Below are positions 1 to 8,128 of a stretch of DNA of 64,000 nucleotides, in pieces. Under the pieces are notes generated by a model that was given only the letters and a program-made list of their open reading frames with translations, made no database searches and was not told where the DNA came from. This DNA is from CAKZNE01 sp040222435 (lineage in GTDB: Bacteria; Bacteroidota; Bacteroidia; Flavobacteriales; Schleiferiaceae): the NCBI GenBank assembly GCA_965212245.1, contig OZ243107.1:3765801-3829800 (forward strand). The letters run 5' to 3'. A program made the translations under genes and the position numbers. Within the stretch, counting starts at the first letter, position 1; each line of letters begins with the position of its first letter.

Positions 1-837
1 TGAAGTGTGATCTTACCCCTCTTTGGAAACAGGTTTCAATGGAAAAAACCAAAATAGAATTTCCGGATATTATGGTAATGTCATCATCAATGAGGTAGTC
101 CGAAACCGTATAGCGGTATAGATAATTCATGAGTAGAGAGAGTGCAATGTCCTCACGAATATAGAACTAACCCATGACATTTTATACTATCTCTATTCAT
201 ATAGGATTTATTAAAATATTCTTATTGACATTCAGTATATAATGATCAACTGGTAATTTCAGCAAATTTGTCCGACCTCAGTTCTTTTAATCGGATAATG
301 CTTGAAGATCATAAAGCAGGTATATTTAAAAAAATGATAAACCATTCCCTTAGCTCGTGTGTGCCTATGCCATTTTTAATGATTATCTGTTTTGGATATT
401 AAAAACTCCTGCATCCTTCAACAAAAACTCCGGGACGTTTTTTCAAACGGAACAGGATGTTTTCTCTAAAACTCCGGCATGTTTTTACTCATGGACGGGC
501 ATCCATACATCAAGAGCTAAGGTTATATATCCCTATCATGCTCAAATTACTGAATAACAATATTTTAATATTCATGATATTTAGAGGGGTTTTGGATTTT
601 GAGAACGTATTGTGTAAGTATTATTAAACGTTATGGATAACAAACATCCGTACCGGGGTGGTTTGGCTATACTGGATTTTTACTTTTTTATATCAAAAAA
701 GTATAATTCCCATTCACTAAAAAAACTCATCCATTCAAATATTTATTTACTGAATATTCATGCCTGATACTACTTTAGAAGCAAACTAATACTCTATGGG
801 CTCCTGATAAGCGCCCTTTAATTAAACCTTCTATAGT
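1..837. other. AT-rich region without a supported gene
   Basis: No reading frame here looks like a real protein. The longest candidate, 66 codons at 357-557, has no signal peptide, no recognisable motif and low-complexity composition. No tRNA-like fold, strong terminator or exact TAnnTTTG box near the start of the next gene was found by eye. The stretch may hold the promoter of the tail-collar cassette that begins at 838, or be decayed sequence at the edge of an accessory island. Confidence 0.5.
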
Positions 838-1431
838 ATGAAACAGAAAGACTCTACTCCAGGCCTTATGGCCGTACCTACCAATGGTTATGTGCCTATG
901 GGAACCGTTATTGCTTTTTTACTCCCTGCGGGCAACATTCCTGCGGGATGGTTACCTTGTGACGGTTCTGAGATACCGGCAGATAAATACCCGGATCTGA
1001 TCTCCGCTCTTAACAGCTCTACTACTCCCAAGTTAAACGGGCTGGTGTTGCTTGGCACCGGTACCGGTGCGGATTTGAATAACCTATCTAAGAACTTTAC
1101 CCTGAATCAAACAGGTGGTGAGTACGAAAACACGCTTAACCAACTACAGATGCCTTCCCACCAGCACCTGGGATGGGGCGGTGGTGGTACCGATTGGGGT
1201 GGAACTACCAGTATTTCCTCTAAAGATGGCTTCACCGGCTCAGGAAAAATAGACGGTGATAATCATATGGCGGGCTCTACCTATACCGGAGGTCAGCTTT
1301 CTGAAGAAGCTCTGATTGCTATAGACAATGGCAACCTGACTGCCAATGAACCCGGAATTACCCAGGGTCATAATAATATACAGCCTTATTATGCTGTAAA
1401 TTACATCATCTACACCGGTGTAAACGGTTAA
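838..1431 (+). CDS. Phage tail collar / microcystin-dependent-like protein
   Basis: A 197-residue protein with the tail collar fold. Residues 22-43 carry the typical segment with GWLPCDG at 37-43, followed by a YPDL element and a central Gly/Thr-rich stretch. MPSHQH lies at 105-110, and the C-terminus has the family ending NNIQPYYAVNYIIYTG. In phages the collar domain sits at the base of tail fibres; bacterial relatives occur in contractile injection systems and as stand-alone proteins. There is no signal peptide. It is followed after 42 bases by the Ser/Thr-rich gene and is probably co-transcribed with it. The family call is firm; the role here is unknown. Confidence 0.85.
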   Translation: MKQKDSTPGLMAVPTNGYVPMGTVIAFLLPAGNIPAGWLPCDGSEIPADKYPDLISALNSSTTPKLNGLVLLGTGTGADLNNLSKNFTLNQTGGEYENTLNQLQMPSHQHLGWGGGGTDWGGTTSISSKDGFTGSGKIDGDNHMAGSTYTGGQLSEEALIAIDNGNLTANEPGITQGHNNIQPYYAVNYIIYTGVNG

Positions 1432-1473
1432 TCCGGGCTTTTTCTCCAGTTTAATTTTCCAAACCTTATTGTT

Positions 1474-3099
1474 ATGTTTAAAAAATCAGACCCTTATACT
1501 TTTACCCGGTTCAGTGCGCTCTCCAGGCGCACTGAATCCGGTGCTGAGGAAATAATCGGTTCCATAGCCATGGAATACGAAGTAAGCCTCTATGAAGATG
1601 TTCAATCCAACGGACCGGAATCGGTAAGCAAATCCAAAAACCAGAAGTTTGTGGTGAACAGTACTCAGCGAATTAAGATTTATAACCCTACGGGACTTAC
1701 ATCGGGACCCGATACAAACCTGGACAGTTATAATGATTACCCGGCTTTGCTCAGTACGCGGATGTCATTGGACGGAGGACAATTTGAGCTCATTGACTAC
1801 TCACCTCAAACCATAAACACCCAGGTAGAAACTTCAGGTTCCTATGGCAGCTCGGACGGGCAGTCTAAATCCAATTCCAGCAGCAATACAGTAGGCTCTT
1901 CTGTTTCGCAAACCAATTCATTCAGTACCTCAGTAAGTGTGGGCCAGAATTTCGGAGGTGGCTCAGCTACCTATGAACATTCTTCAACCGTTACCCGTGA
2001 AAAATCTCAAACTACAGGAACAGAGGTCTCCGCCAATAATTCGGTAGACTCTTCGCGCTCTGCATCTATGAGCATTAAAGACTGGGGGGCCTATGCTCTT
2101 GTAAACCCTGCTTCTCAGGAACCCACCTGGACCTTTGGGCAGGAATATCCCTGGAACACCATTGAATGCCGTAAAACCACCGGCCACATTAACCCGGATA
2201 ATACCAACCAGGTAGAAGTGGTTATCCCTACTTCCATGCAGGATCGTTTGTACGATAACGGGGGCTCCCTCTATCCGCCCAGTGAACTTTCTACTTACGG
2301 GATCAACTTTGTTATGAAGTCGTCATGGATTGTGATGATGCCTAATGACAGCAGTAAGGATACGGTATCCATTGATCATATAGTAAATTATTTCACAGCC
2401 TCTCACCTATTGACGCAAACGGGATCGGATAGTGGTACAGCCTACGGTGTAGAGGTGTATATTGACCAGCAACCGATAAGCCTGAACGGTGACCTGAGCA
2501 CAGATCTCAACCTGAACTTCATGGCGCTGAGTCCTTTAAGTGCAGCTGCTATTGTGGGGTTCATTCCCAACCGATTCATTATTAAGCCGGAAGCTGCTAC
2601 GGATACCAGTGCTCCCGTACCCTTCAAGATCATTTCGGCTACCAATGATCTGCTGATCATGGACACTACAAGCTACCCGGATGACTGTGAGGCAGGTGCA
2701 GGCTTTGAAGCTTCTGAAACCTCATTAACAGCCGGTTTTGCTCCCAACTGTACTAGTCTGCAAATAACGCTTTATTTTAAGGTGATAGATTCGGTGAGTA
2801 ATTACAACCTCTTTATGAAGCATTGGAAAACGGGAGCTACGGGAGTGGTTCTTACTATGCTTATTAATGAAGATGAGGAAACCACCATTACGCAGTATGT
2901 GGATGCTCAGGAAGCTGAAGGCGGAGAGAACAATATGCTCTCCATTTCACTCCGCAACCAGAACTTCACTTCAGTGGATTACCATGACTTTCTGCAACTG
3001 GGTCTTAACTCCATACAAATAACCATAGAACCGATTGGAGGCACCTACCAGGAAGATAGCGATTACCAGGTACGGGCAATTTCCATTGAGGAGGGTTAA
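1474..3099 (+). CDS. Ser/Thr-rich protein of unknown function, possibly beta-pore-forming-like
   Basis: A 541-residue protein I do not recognise by family. It has no signal peptide and no transmembrane helix. Residues 112-200 are extremely rich in Ser, Thr, Gly and Asn with short alternating polar/hydrophobic runs (for example STSVSVGQNF and SSTVTREKS). That composition resembles the membrane-inserting hairpin region of aerolysin/ETX-MTX2-type beta-pore-forming toxins, but also generic fibre repeats. The remainder looks beta-rich with few charged helices. It sits between a collar protein and a basic protein, two bases before the latter, so the three are likely an operon. The toxin idea is inference from composition and context only. 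Confidence 0.75.
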   Translation: MFKKSDPYTFTRFSALSRRTESGAEEIIGSIAMEYEVSLYEDVQSNGPESVSKSKNQKFVVNSTQRIKIYNPTGLTSGPDTNLDSYNDYPALLSTRMSLDGGQFELIDYSPQTINTQVETSGSYGSSDGQSKSNSSSNTVGSSVSQTNSFSTSVSVGQNFGGGSATYEHSSTVTREKSQTTGTEVSANNSVDSSRSASMSIKDWGAYALVNPASQEPTWTFGQEYPWNTIECRKTTGHINPDNTNQVEVVIPTSMQDRLYDNGGSLYPPSELSTYGINFVMKSSWIVMMPNDSSKDTVSIDHIVNYFTASHLLTQTGSDSGTAYGVEVYIDQQPISLNGDLSTDLNLNFMALSPLSAAAIVGFIPNRFIIKPEAATDTSAPVPFKIISATNDLLIMDTTSYPDDCEAGAGFEASETSLTAGFAPNCTSLQITLYFKVIDSVSNYNLFMKHWKTGATGVVLTMLINEDEETTITQYVDAQEAEGGENNMLSISLRNQNFTSVDYHDFLQLGLNSIQITIEPIGGTYQEDSDYQVRAISIEEG

Positions 3100-3101
3100 A
3101 C

Positions 3102-3920
3102 ATGAAATCTCCGTCCACCGCTATAAAGACCGCTAAGCGCAAGCGCACCTTAAAAAAGAACACCACATCCACACACGCCAGCCTGAACGCTGAATACAGA
3201 ATGGCGGGTGAGCAAATAGGGGTACAAGCTTCGTCAGACTCTCTGGCTGCCCGGAAGAACCGTTACGCAAAAACCCTGAAGACCCGTAATATGGCGGGGC
3301 TTAGTAGTACTCGTTTCGGGAAGTCCTATCGGGATCTGCAGCCCGGTCATGATGAACTGGTTTCTACCTCATCGGTGCGTGAGCTCATGCGCGGAAGTGT
3401 ATCCCGTTCTTCTCTCTCGGGAAAGTCAGAAGCAGTATTGGACACATTTTATAACAGTCTGTCTGATGACCGCTTTCCCTCGCATATGTCTGGTTACTCT
3501 TCCAGCAAGGGTACTATGCAACACCCTACCGCTGCCGGCCGGGGAATTTGGGACCGCAATGCCCGGGGAAATAGTAAGGCGCATTATGATATGGACCTCA
3601 AGCGAAAGCAGGAGGTAGCCAGAAGTCTTACTCAGGAGCTGAGTAAGGGGAGTAAGCTGGAAACCATATCCAAAGCGGTTAGACGGAGAGCTATCTCTTT
3701 TACGCTTAATGAGTTTACTGCTCCGGCCACCGCCAGTGATCAAAAGCCCGCCTCAGGCGTAAGCCTGAGTGAGAAGAAGCGGCAGGTTGAAGCGCGTGAG
3801 GAGTTGAAAAGAACCTTTGTTTCACTGGGCGGAACTCAGGAGCACTCTGCTGATCAAAGCCTGAACAGAAGGTGGGGAGACCGCAGTACTAAAAGGTCTG
3901 TGTCACCACCCCGGAGGTAA
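3102..3920 (+). CDS. Basic, probably disordered protein of unknown function
   Basis: A 272-residue protein, strongly basic, with Lys/Arg clusters at the N-terminus (KTAKRKRTLKK), repeated Arg-Ser pairs in the middle and an Arg-rich end (RSVSPPRR). There is no signal peptide, no membrane segment and no recognisable domain. It starts two bases after the stop of the Ser/Thr-rich gene, suggesting translational coupling. Basic disordered N-termini occur in cargo of contractile injection systems and in nucleic-acid-binding proteins, but nothing in the sequence singles out either. The ATG at 3102 is the only start that fits the spacing. Confidence 0.7.
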   Translation: MKSPSTAIKTAKRKRTLKKNTTSTHASLNAEYRMAGEQIGVQASSDSLAARKNRYAKTLKTRNMAGLSSTRFGKSYRDLQPGHDELVSTSSVRELMRGSVSRSSLSGKSEAVLDTFYNSLSDDRFPSHMSGYSSSKGTMQHPTAAGRGIWDRNARGNSKAHYDMDLKRKQEVARSLTQELSKGSKLETISKAVRRRAISFTLNEFTAPATASDQKPASGVSLSEKKRQVEAREELKRTFVSLGGTQEHSADQSLNRRWGDRSTKRSVSPPRR

Positions 3921-4116
3921 GACATACCGGCTTTTTATGAGGCGCAGAGGCTTGGCCCAAATACATCAGCTAATCTGAACAATCGCAATTGATGATGATA
4001 TGTTTGACACGGTGGCCATCATGGCTATGCAGTAAATACTTAAAAGTAAGCTTCTACAACGAAACAGCCAGGTTAAATCCTGATGATAAAAGATATACCC
4101 GATATGGATAATATTT

Positions 4117-4452
4117 TTAAAACCCGAATGACGTGCTGAGCTGAAACATAGGTAAATACATAGCCACCAGGATCAGGGCTACCAGAAAGCCGAGGAAAAT
4201 AATGATGATTGGTTCCAGGGCGTTGCCCAGCATTTTGGCGCGATGCTGTAACTCGTCCTCCATCTGCATACCAAGTTTTTTAAAGATCAGTTCCAGTTGA
4301 TTAGACTCTTCGCCTACTTTTACCAGAGTTACCAGGCGGGCGGGGTAGATATTAAACTTAGACAGTCCTTCATTTAAACTGGAACCCTGTAATATCATAT
4401 TACGTATTTTTTCCAGCGAACTGGATATCGGGTAAAAGCGTACCATACGCAA
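4117..4452 (-). pseudogene. 3' remnant of a type II secretion / type IV pilus F protein (GspF/PilC)
   Basis: The 111 residues match only the second T2SF domain of inner-membrane platform proteins: a GSSLNEGL segment, VKVGEESNQLE, then a final hydrophobic helix with EPIIIIFLGFLVALILV and YLPMFQL. Normal GspF/PilC proteins are about 400 residues with two such domains. Upstream in the same frame a TAA stop follows almost at once and no N-terminal half is present nearby. The frame opens with a TTG and a nearby ATG, neither with a convincing context. It is best read as a rearrangement relic; there are no other type II secretion genes in the window. Confidence 0.7.
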
Positions 4453-4524
4453 CGCTTAAGTGGAGAGAAGTGATAAACTTCATTTGTTATTATTAAAATA
4501 TTTTAAATTTATTCAAGTCTAAAA

Positions 4525-5258
4525 TCATTCAAATAGTTTACCCATCATTTCCTTAGATTGTTTATATGCCTTATCAGTAGGCTTTCCTTTTACAAACCGG
4601 TAACAATCCTCCGGGGTTGTTTCAAACTCCTTCAGTTCATTGAGCCATTTATCAATAATTCCTCTCCACTCTTCATAAGCAGATTCTCTTCCTCCATTAA
4701 TATATACGTCATGAGTAAACTCGTTGACCAAACCGTCTCGGAATTTTTTAACGTCTGCCTGCACTGTGCTTAGAAAAATATACCTTATTCCATACGCCAC
4801 CCCCATACTATCTTCCAGCTCTTTAAATTGCCTTCTGGCTATCCTTGCAGATAGCTCATAAATATCAAAAACAACTTGTTGCATGGCTACTCCTATTGAG
4901 TCTTTAAAAGAAAAAACAGAAGTATTCATCTCAAAAGCCGGGACAAAGTATACCTTATCCAGCTTCTCTTTTCTGTGTTTCTTTCGTTTGGGTACGTCAA
5001 GAACAGCAAATAATCCCACAGATGCCGAGGTGCACAATTGAAATGTATCACAATATACTTTTAATCTGGGGTCAGCATTAAAATTCCCTTTGAAGTCTGT
5101 CGGTTTAAGTTTTCTATCCGCTTGCCAAAAAATATGGGTATCCGAGTTAGTAGGCAGAACAGTTTGAGCCACCCCCCCCCGGGAATCCCTAAAAAACTGA
5201 ATACTATAATTACAAAAACCCTTATACACAGGGCACAATTTTTATAAGGTACTATCAT
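4525..5258 (-). CDS. DUF922-like secreted protein, signal peptide and body in different frames
   Basis: The body (4525 to about 5175) contains FWQADRKLKPTDFKG, resembling the W-x-x-D-R-K-L-x-x-x-D-F-K-G opening of Bacteroidota DUF922 proteins. Where that family has a metal-binding HEQxHFD segment, this one reads MQQVVFD, so a putative protease site would be lost. In its own frame the body opens only with a TTG at 5238 and a poor N-terminus. In another frame an ATG at 5258, four bases after the apbE stop, encodes a good signal peptide (CIRVFVIIVFSFLG). The frames meet at a run of nine G; seven or ten G would join them into one secreted protein starting near AQT. It may be phase-variable, a pseudogene or a sequencing indel. 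Confidence 0.6.
5172..5180 (-). repeat. G9 homopolymer at a signal-peptide frame break
   Basis: Nine C on the plus strand (nine G in coding sense) lie exactly where the signal-peptide frame starting at 5258 must pass into the DUF922-like frame. With nine G the frames are out of register; seven or ten G would fuse them. Such tracts are typical slipped-strand phase-variation sites and also typical sequencing-error sites. Confidence 0.7.
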
Positions 5259-5262
5259 TACG

Positions 5263-6282
5263 CTATATTTCAGAAATAACATACTTCTCAAACCCCCTGG
5301 TCTGGTATACCTCCCAATCCCCATCTTCATTGGAATAAATAAGGTAGCCCTCCAGGCCAGGTTTCGAGTCGAGGAATTCAATCGTTTTTTTCACACCCTT
5401 TACCATGCAGAGGGTGGCATAGGCATCCGCATCCATCGCATTGGGTGCAATTACAGATACGCTTAGCAAGCGGTTACGGGCCGGAAAGCCTGTAGCCGGA
5501 TTAATAGTGTGCGCATATTTAAGACCCGTCTCTTCATCTACCCAAAACTTACGGTAATTACCGGAGGTAGCCAGGGCCGCATCTTTAAGGGCAATAATCA
5601 CCTGAAAACGGTCTGCCTCATCCAGTTCCTCGCTGGGCTTATCAATACCAATCTTCCATACCTCACCATCGGTATTGGTTCCGCGGGCCCGTACCTCACC
5701 TCCTACCTCTACCATGTAATGTTCTATGCCCTTACGCTCCAAAAAAGCAGTGATCACATCTACCGTATACCCCTGGGCAATGGCATTAAAATCCAGTTTA
5801 TAACCCCGGGGAATTGCCACTTGTGCATTTCGCTGACGCAGGTTCTGATAACCTATAAAATCTTTCACGCTATCTACCCGGGCTGAGTCTACCTCGTGTT
5901 GTTTAGAAAGGCCAAAACCCCATAATTCCACCATAGGTCCGATGGTAGGATCAAACTGTCCGGCTGATTCTTCGCTTATTTCCAGAGAACGCTGAAGTAC
6001 ACGTTGAAAAAGACTGTCCACCGTTACGAGTGTATCCCCTTTATTGATCAGTGAGATCAATGAACTAGCCTGATAAGTGCTCATGGAGGCATCAATGGCT
6101 TCAAATATACCCTTGATCTCTTCGGAGTAATCCACCCCGTCCAGCACGCGGTATTTGATCTGGAAAGTAGAACCTTGTGCGTAACCGGTATTGTTTACCT
6201 GTATGAGTTGGGGCTCCTGTTTACAAGCAGATACAATCACAAAAAGCAGGGCCAGAAGGCCTGGAATGGCGGGTTTCTTCAT
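5263..6282 (-). CDS. apbE: FAD:protein FMN transferase ApbE (lipoprotein)
   Basis: ApbE transfers FMN from FAD to a threonine in SGAT-like motifs of NqrB and NqrC on the outer face of the inner membrane. The protein is 339 residues from the ATG at 6282; a longer frame to 6321 would bury the signal peptide. Residues 1-20 form a lipoprotein signal ending VSAC with Cys20 as the lipid site. Family motifs follow: DFNAIAQGYTVD, VEVGGEVRARG, TSGNYRKF, HTINPATGFPA and DADAYATLC. A TACTTTTG box five bases upstream supports this start. In relatives apbE usually follows nqrF directly; here a plus-strand sheath gene separates them. Confidence 0.93.
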   Translation of the reverse strand: MKKPAIPGLLALLFVIVSACKQEPQLIQVNNTGYAQGSTFQIKYRVLDGVDYSEEIKGIFEAIDASMSTYQASSLISLINKGDTLVTVDSLFQRVLQRSLEISEESAGQFDPTIGPMVELWGFGLSKQHEVDSARVDSVKDFIGYQNLRQRNAQVAIPRGYKLDFNAIAQGYTVDVITAFLERKGIEHYMVEVGGEVRARGTNTDGEVWKIGIDKPSEELDEADRFQVIIALKDAALATSGNYRKFWVDEETGLKYAHTINPATGFPARNRLLSVSVIAPNAMDADAYATLCMVKGVKKTIEFLDSKPGLEGYLIYSNEDGDWEVYQTRGFEKYVISEI

Positions 6283-6287
6283 GGTGT

Positions 6288-6295
6288 CAAAAGTA
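6288..6295 (-). promoter_or_regulatory. Putative -7 box of apbE
   Basis: TACTTTTG on the minus strand fits the Bacteroidota -7 consensus TAnnTTTG and ends five bases before the apbE ATG, so the transcript would be nearly leaderless. No clear -33 TTG was seen at the right distance. Confidence 0.4.
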
Positions 6296-6445
6296 AGAAA
6301 TCGCTTCTCTCCGTTAAGCACATAGTGTTAAAATCCGATGGTGATCAAAGTGTTTATTTACTTTTAAGCCAACTTTTCCAGGTAGTCTGACCATAGTAAT
6401 ATATACCTGAAATTAGCATGAAATCAACAACTAAACAATATAGTT

Positions 6446-7939
6446 ATGGCACAAATGAAAACACCCGGGGTCTACATCGTTGAAAAAGATACTCTTGGGA
6501 TTAATGTAGTTGCAGTGGAAACGGATGTACCCGCTTTTATCGGGTATACCGAGAAAGCCGAAAATGTAAACAAGTCCCTGCTTAACAAACCTTTCAGGAT
6601 AACCTCTTTAAGTGAGTATGAGCAGTACTTTGGTGGAGGTGCGGTTAGAGAATATGACATTAGTGAAACAGAAAACGGACCTGCTGTTAACCCCACCGGG
6701 CAGCCTTACATTTTCTTTAACGCTTTGCGATTTTTCTACCAGAATGGCGGAGGACCCTGTTATATTGTTTCTGTAGGTAATTATACGGATGATATCAGCC
6801 TGCAGCCATTACAAAATGCTATTCAATTCCTCGAAAAAGAGGAGGAACCAACTATGCTGGTTATTCCGGAAGCTATAAAACTACAGCAAAGTGATTGTTT
6901 TACACTTCAGGAAAATATGCTGAACCACTGTGGGGAGGAAATGCAAAACCGCGTAGCAATCCTGGATATTTATGAGGGCTACCAACCTCAAACCAATGAT
7001 GGTAATAACGTGATTACTACCTTCAGGGATAATATTCGTATAAACAATTTGTCTTATGGTGCTTCTTATTACCCCTGGTTGCGCACAACAATAATGAATA
7101 CCAGTGAAGTGAGCCTCAATAACCTGAGTTCAGGAAGCATAAAAACACTTGAGAGCATCCTTTACCAGGAATTTAATGTTTCTCCCGACAAAACCGAAGG
7201 TGAGGATCAGCGAACCCGTGAGATAAGAGATCTGATAAACAGCATTTCCGAAGTGGTTAAGGATGACCAGTATGGGCATAAGGTGAGAGAGCTGACTTCC
7301 ACACTTACAACCCTAAGTCCCGTATTCAATGCCATAATGACGGACATACGTAATGATCTTAACCTACTCCCACCTTCATCCGCTATGGCTGGTATATACA
7401 CCTTGGTTGATAATAACCGGGGGGTTTGGAGTGCCCCCGCCAATATCTCTATAAGCTCGGTGATTGAACCATCGGTAACGATCAATCATGATGAACAAGA
7501 AGACCTGAATGCACCTCTGAACGGTAAAGCCGTTAATGCCATTCGGCATTTTCCCGGAGAAGGTGTATTAGTATGGGGCGCCCGAACCCTGGATGGAAAC
7601 AGCAGTGACTGGAGGTATATCAACGTACGAAGAACCATGATTATGCTGGAGCAATCTATCAAAACAGCTTGCCGGGCTTTTGTTTTTGAGCCTAATGATG
7701 CCAATACATGGACTGCCATAAAGAGTATGATCGATAGCTTCTTATATGATCAGTGGAAACAGGGAGCACTGGTTGGTGCAAGTCCATCTGACGCTTATAC
7801 TGTAGCAATTGGCCTGGGGTCTACCATGACGGGAGAGGATATACTTAATGGTATTATGCGGGTAACCGTACTGGTAGCCATCAGCAGACCTGCAGAATTT
7901 ATTGAGATCAGCTTCCAGCAGCAAATGCAGAGATCCTGA
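6446..7939 (+). CDS. Contractile tail sheath protein (orphan)
   Basis: A 497-residue member of the phage tail sheath family, which also forms the contractile sheath of extracellular injection systems. The N-terminus has the family opening KTPGVYIVEKD and, near residue 30, VPAFIGYTEKA. The C-terminus ends with the conserved RPAEFIEISFQQQ segment that inserts into neighbouring subunits. Length and both ends look intact. No tube, baseplate, spike or ATPase gene accompanies it in the window. It stands alone between apbE and nqrF on the opposite strand, with an efficient-looking terminator downstream at 8069-8098. It could be part of a dispersed injection system or a relic of one. Confidence 0.9.
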   Translation: MAQMKTPGVYIVEKDTLGINVVAVETDVPAFIGYTEKAENVNKSLLNKPFRITSLSEYEQYFGGGAVREYDISETENGPAVNPTGQPYIFFNALRFFYQNGGGPCYIVSVGNYTDDISLQPLQNAIQFLEKEEEPTMLVIPEAIKLQQSDCFTLQENMLNHCGEEMQNRVAILDIYEGYQPQTNDGNNVITTFRDNIRINNLSYGASYYPWLRTTIMNTSEVSLNNLSSGSIKTLESILYQEFNVSPDKTEGEDQRTREIRDLINSISEVVKDDQYGHKVRELTSTLTTLSPVFNAIMTDIRNDLNLLPPSSAMAGIYTLVDNNRGVWSAPANISISSVIEPSVTINHDEQEDLNAPLNGKAVNAIRHFPGEGVLVWGARTLDGNSSDWRYINVRRTMIMLEQSIKTACRAFVFEPNDANTWTAIKSMIDSFLYDQWKQGALVGASPSDAYTVAIGLGSTMTGEDILNGIMRVTVLVAISRPAEFIEISFQQQMQRS

Positions 7940-8032
7940 TCCTTGAATTTAAGGAACTAATGTACCGAACCAGTCCTGCTGTAAAAGAAGAAGTAAAGGT
8001 GTAGGTTTCCCATATACCCGGCTACTTCAGAC

Positions 8033-8068
8033 ACGCCTCGATACGGCCTTCGGCCACTCAGTATGACC
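8033..8068. repeat. REP-like intergenic palindromic element
   Basis: The stretch with CGCCTCGATACGG, a GGCC-TTC-GGCC hairpin at 8045-8055 and CACTCAGTATGACC resembles short intergenic repeats, often containing CTCAGTATGAC, seen many times in Bacteroidota genomes. Only this copy was noticed in the window, so calling it a repeat rests on general knowledge. Confidence 0.4.
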
Positions 8069-8098
8069 AAAAAAAGCGGCCAAAGGCCGCTTTTTTTT
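8069..8098. terminator. Bidirectional intrinsic terminator between sheath gene and nqrF
   Basis: A perfect six-base-pair GC stem (GCGGCC, loop AAA, GGCCGC at 8076-8090) is flanked by seven A on the left and eight T on the right. It can therefore end transcripts from the plus-strand sheath gene and from the minus-strand nqr operon that converge here. Confidence 0.85.
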
Positions 8099-8128
8099 AA
8101 AATCTTATGTATAAGGTCTAAATTCTCA

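Noticed and set aside
401..480. Loose repetition of AAAACTCC-like words
   Set aside because: Three imperfect copies with irregular spacing; not enough for a CRISPR or tandem repeat call.
357..557. 66-codon open frame in the first kilobase
   Set aside because: No motif, no signal peptide, odd composition and no promoter or coupled neighbour; open by chance in AT-rich DNA.
1984..2187. Minus-strand frame within the Ser/Thr-rich gene
   Set aside because: Shadow frame; the plus-strand frame is continuous and coupled to its neighbours.
3349..3743. Alternative frames on both strands inside the basic protein gene
   Set aside because: Arg- and Ser-rich coding sequence opens other frames; none shows a domain or start context.
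5263..6321. Longer apbE start at 6321
   Set aside because: It would put 13 residues before the lipoprotein signal; the ATG at 6282 has a correct signal and a -7 box just upstream.
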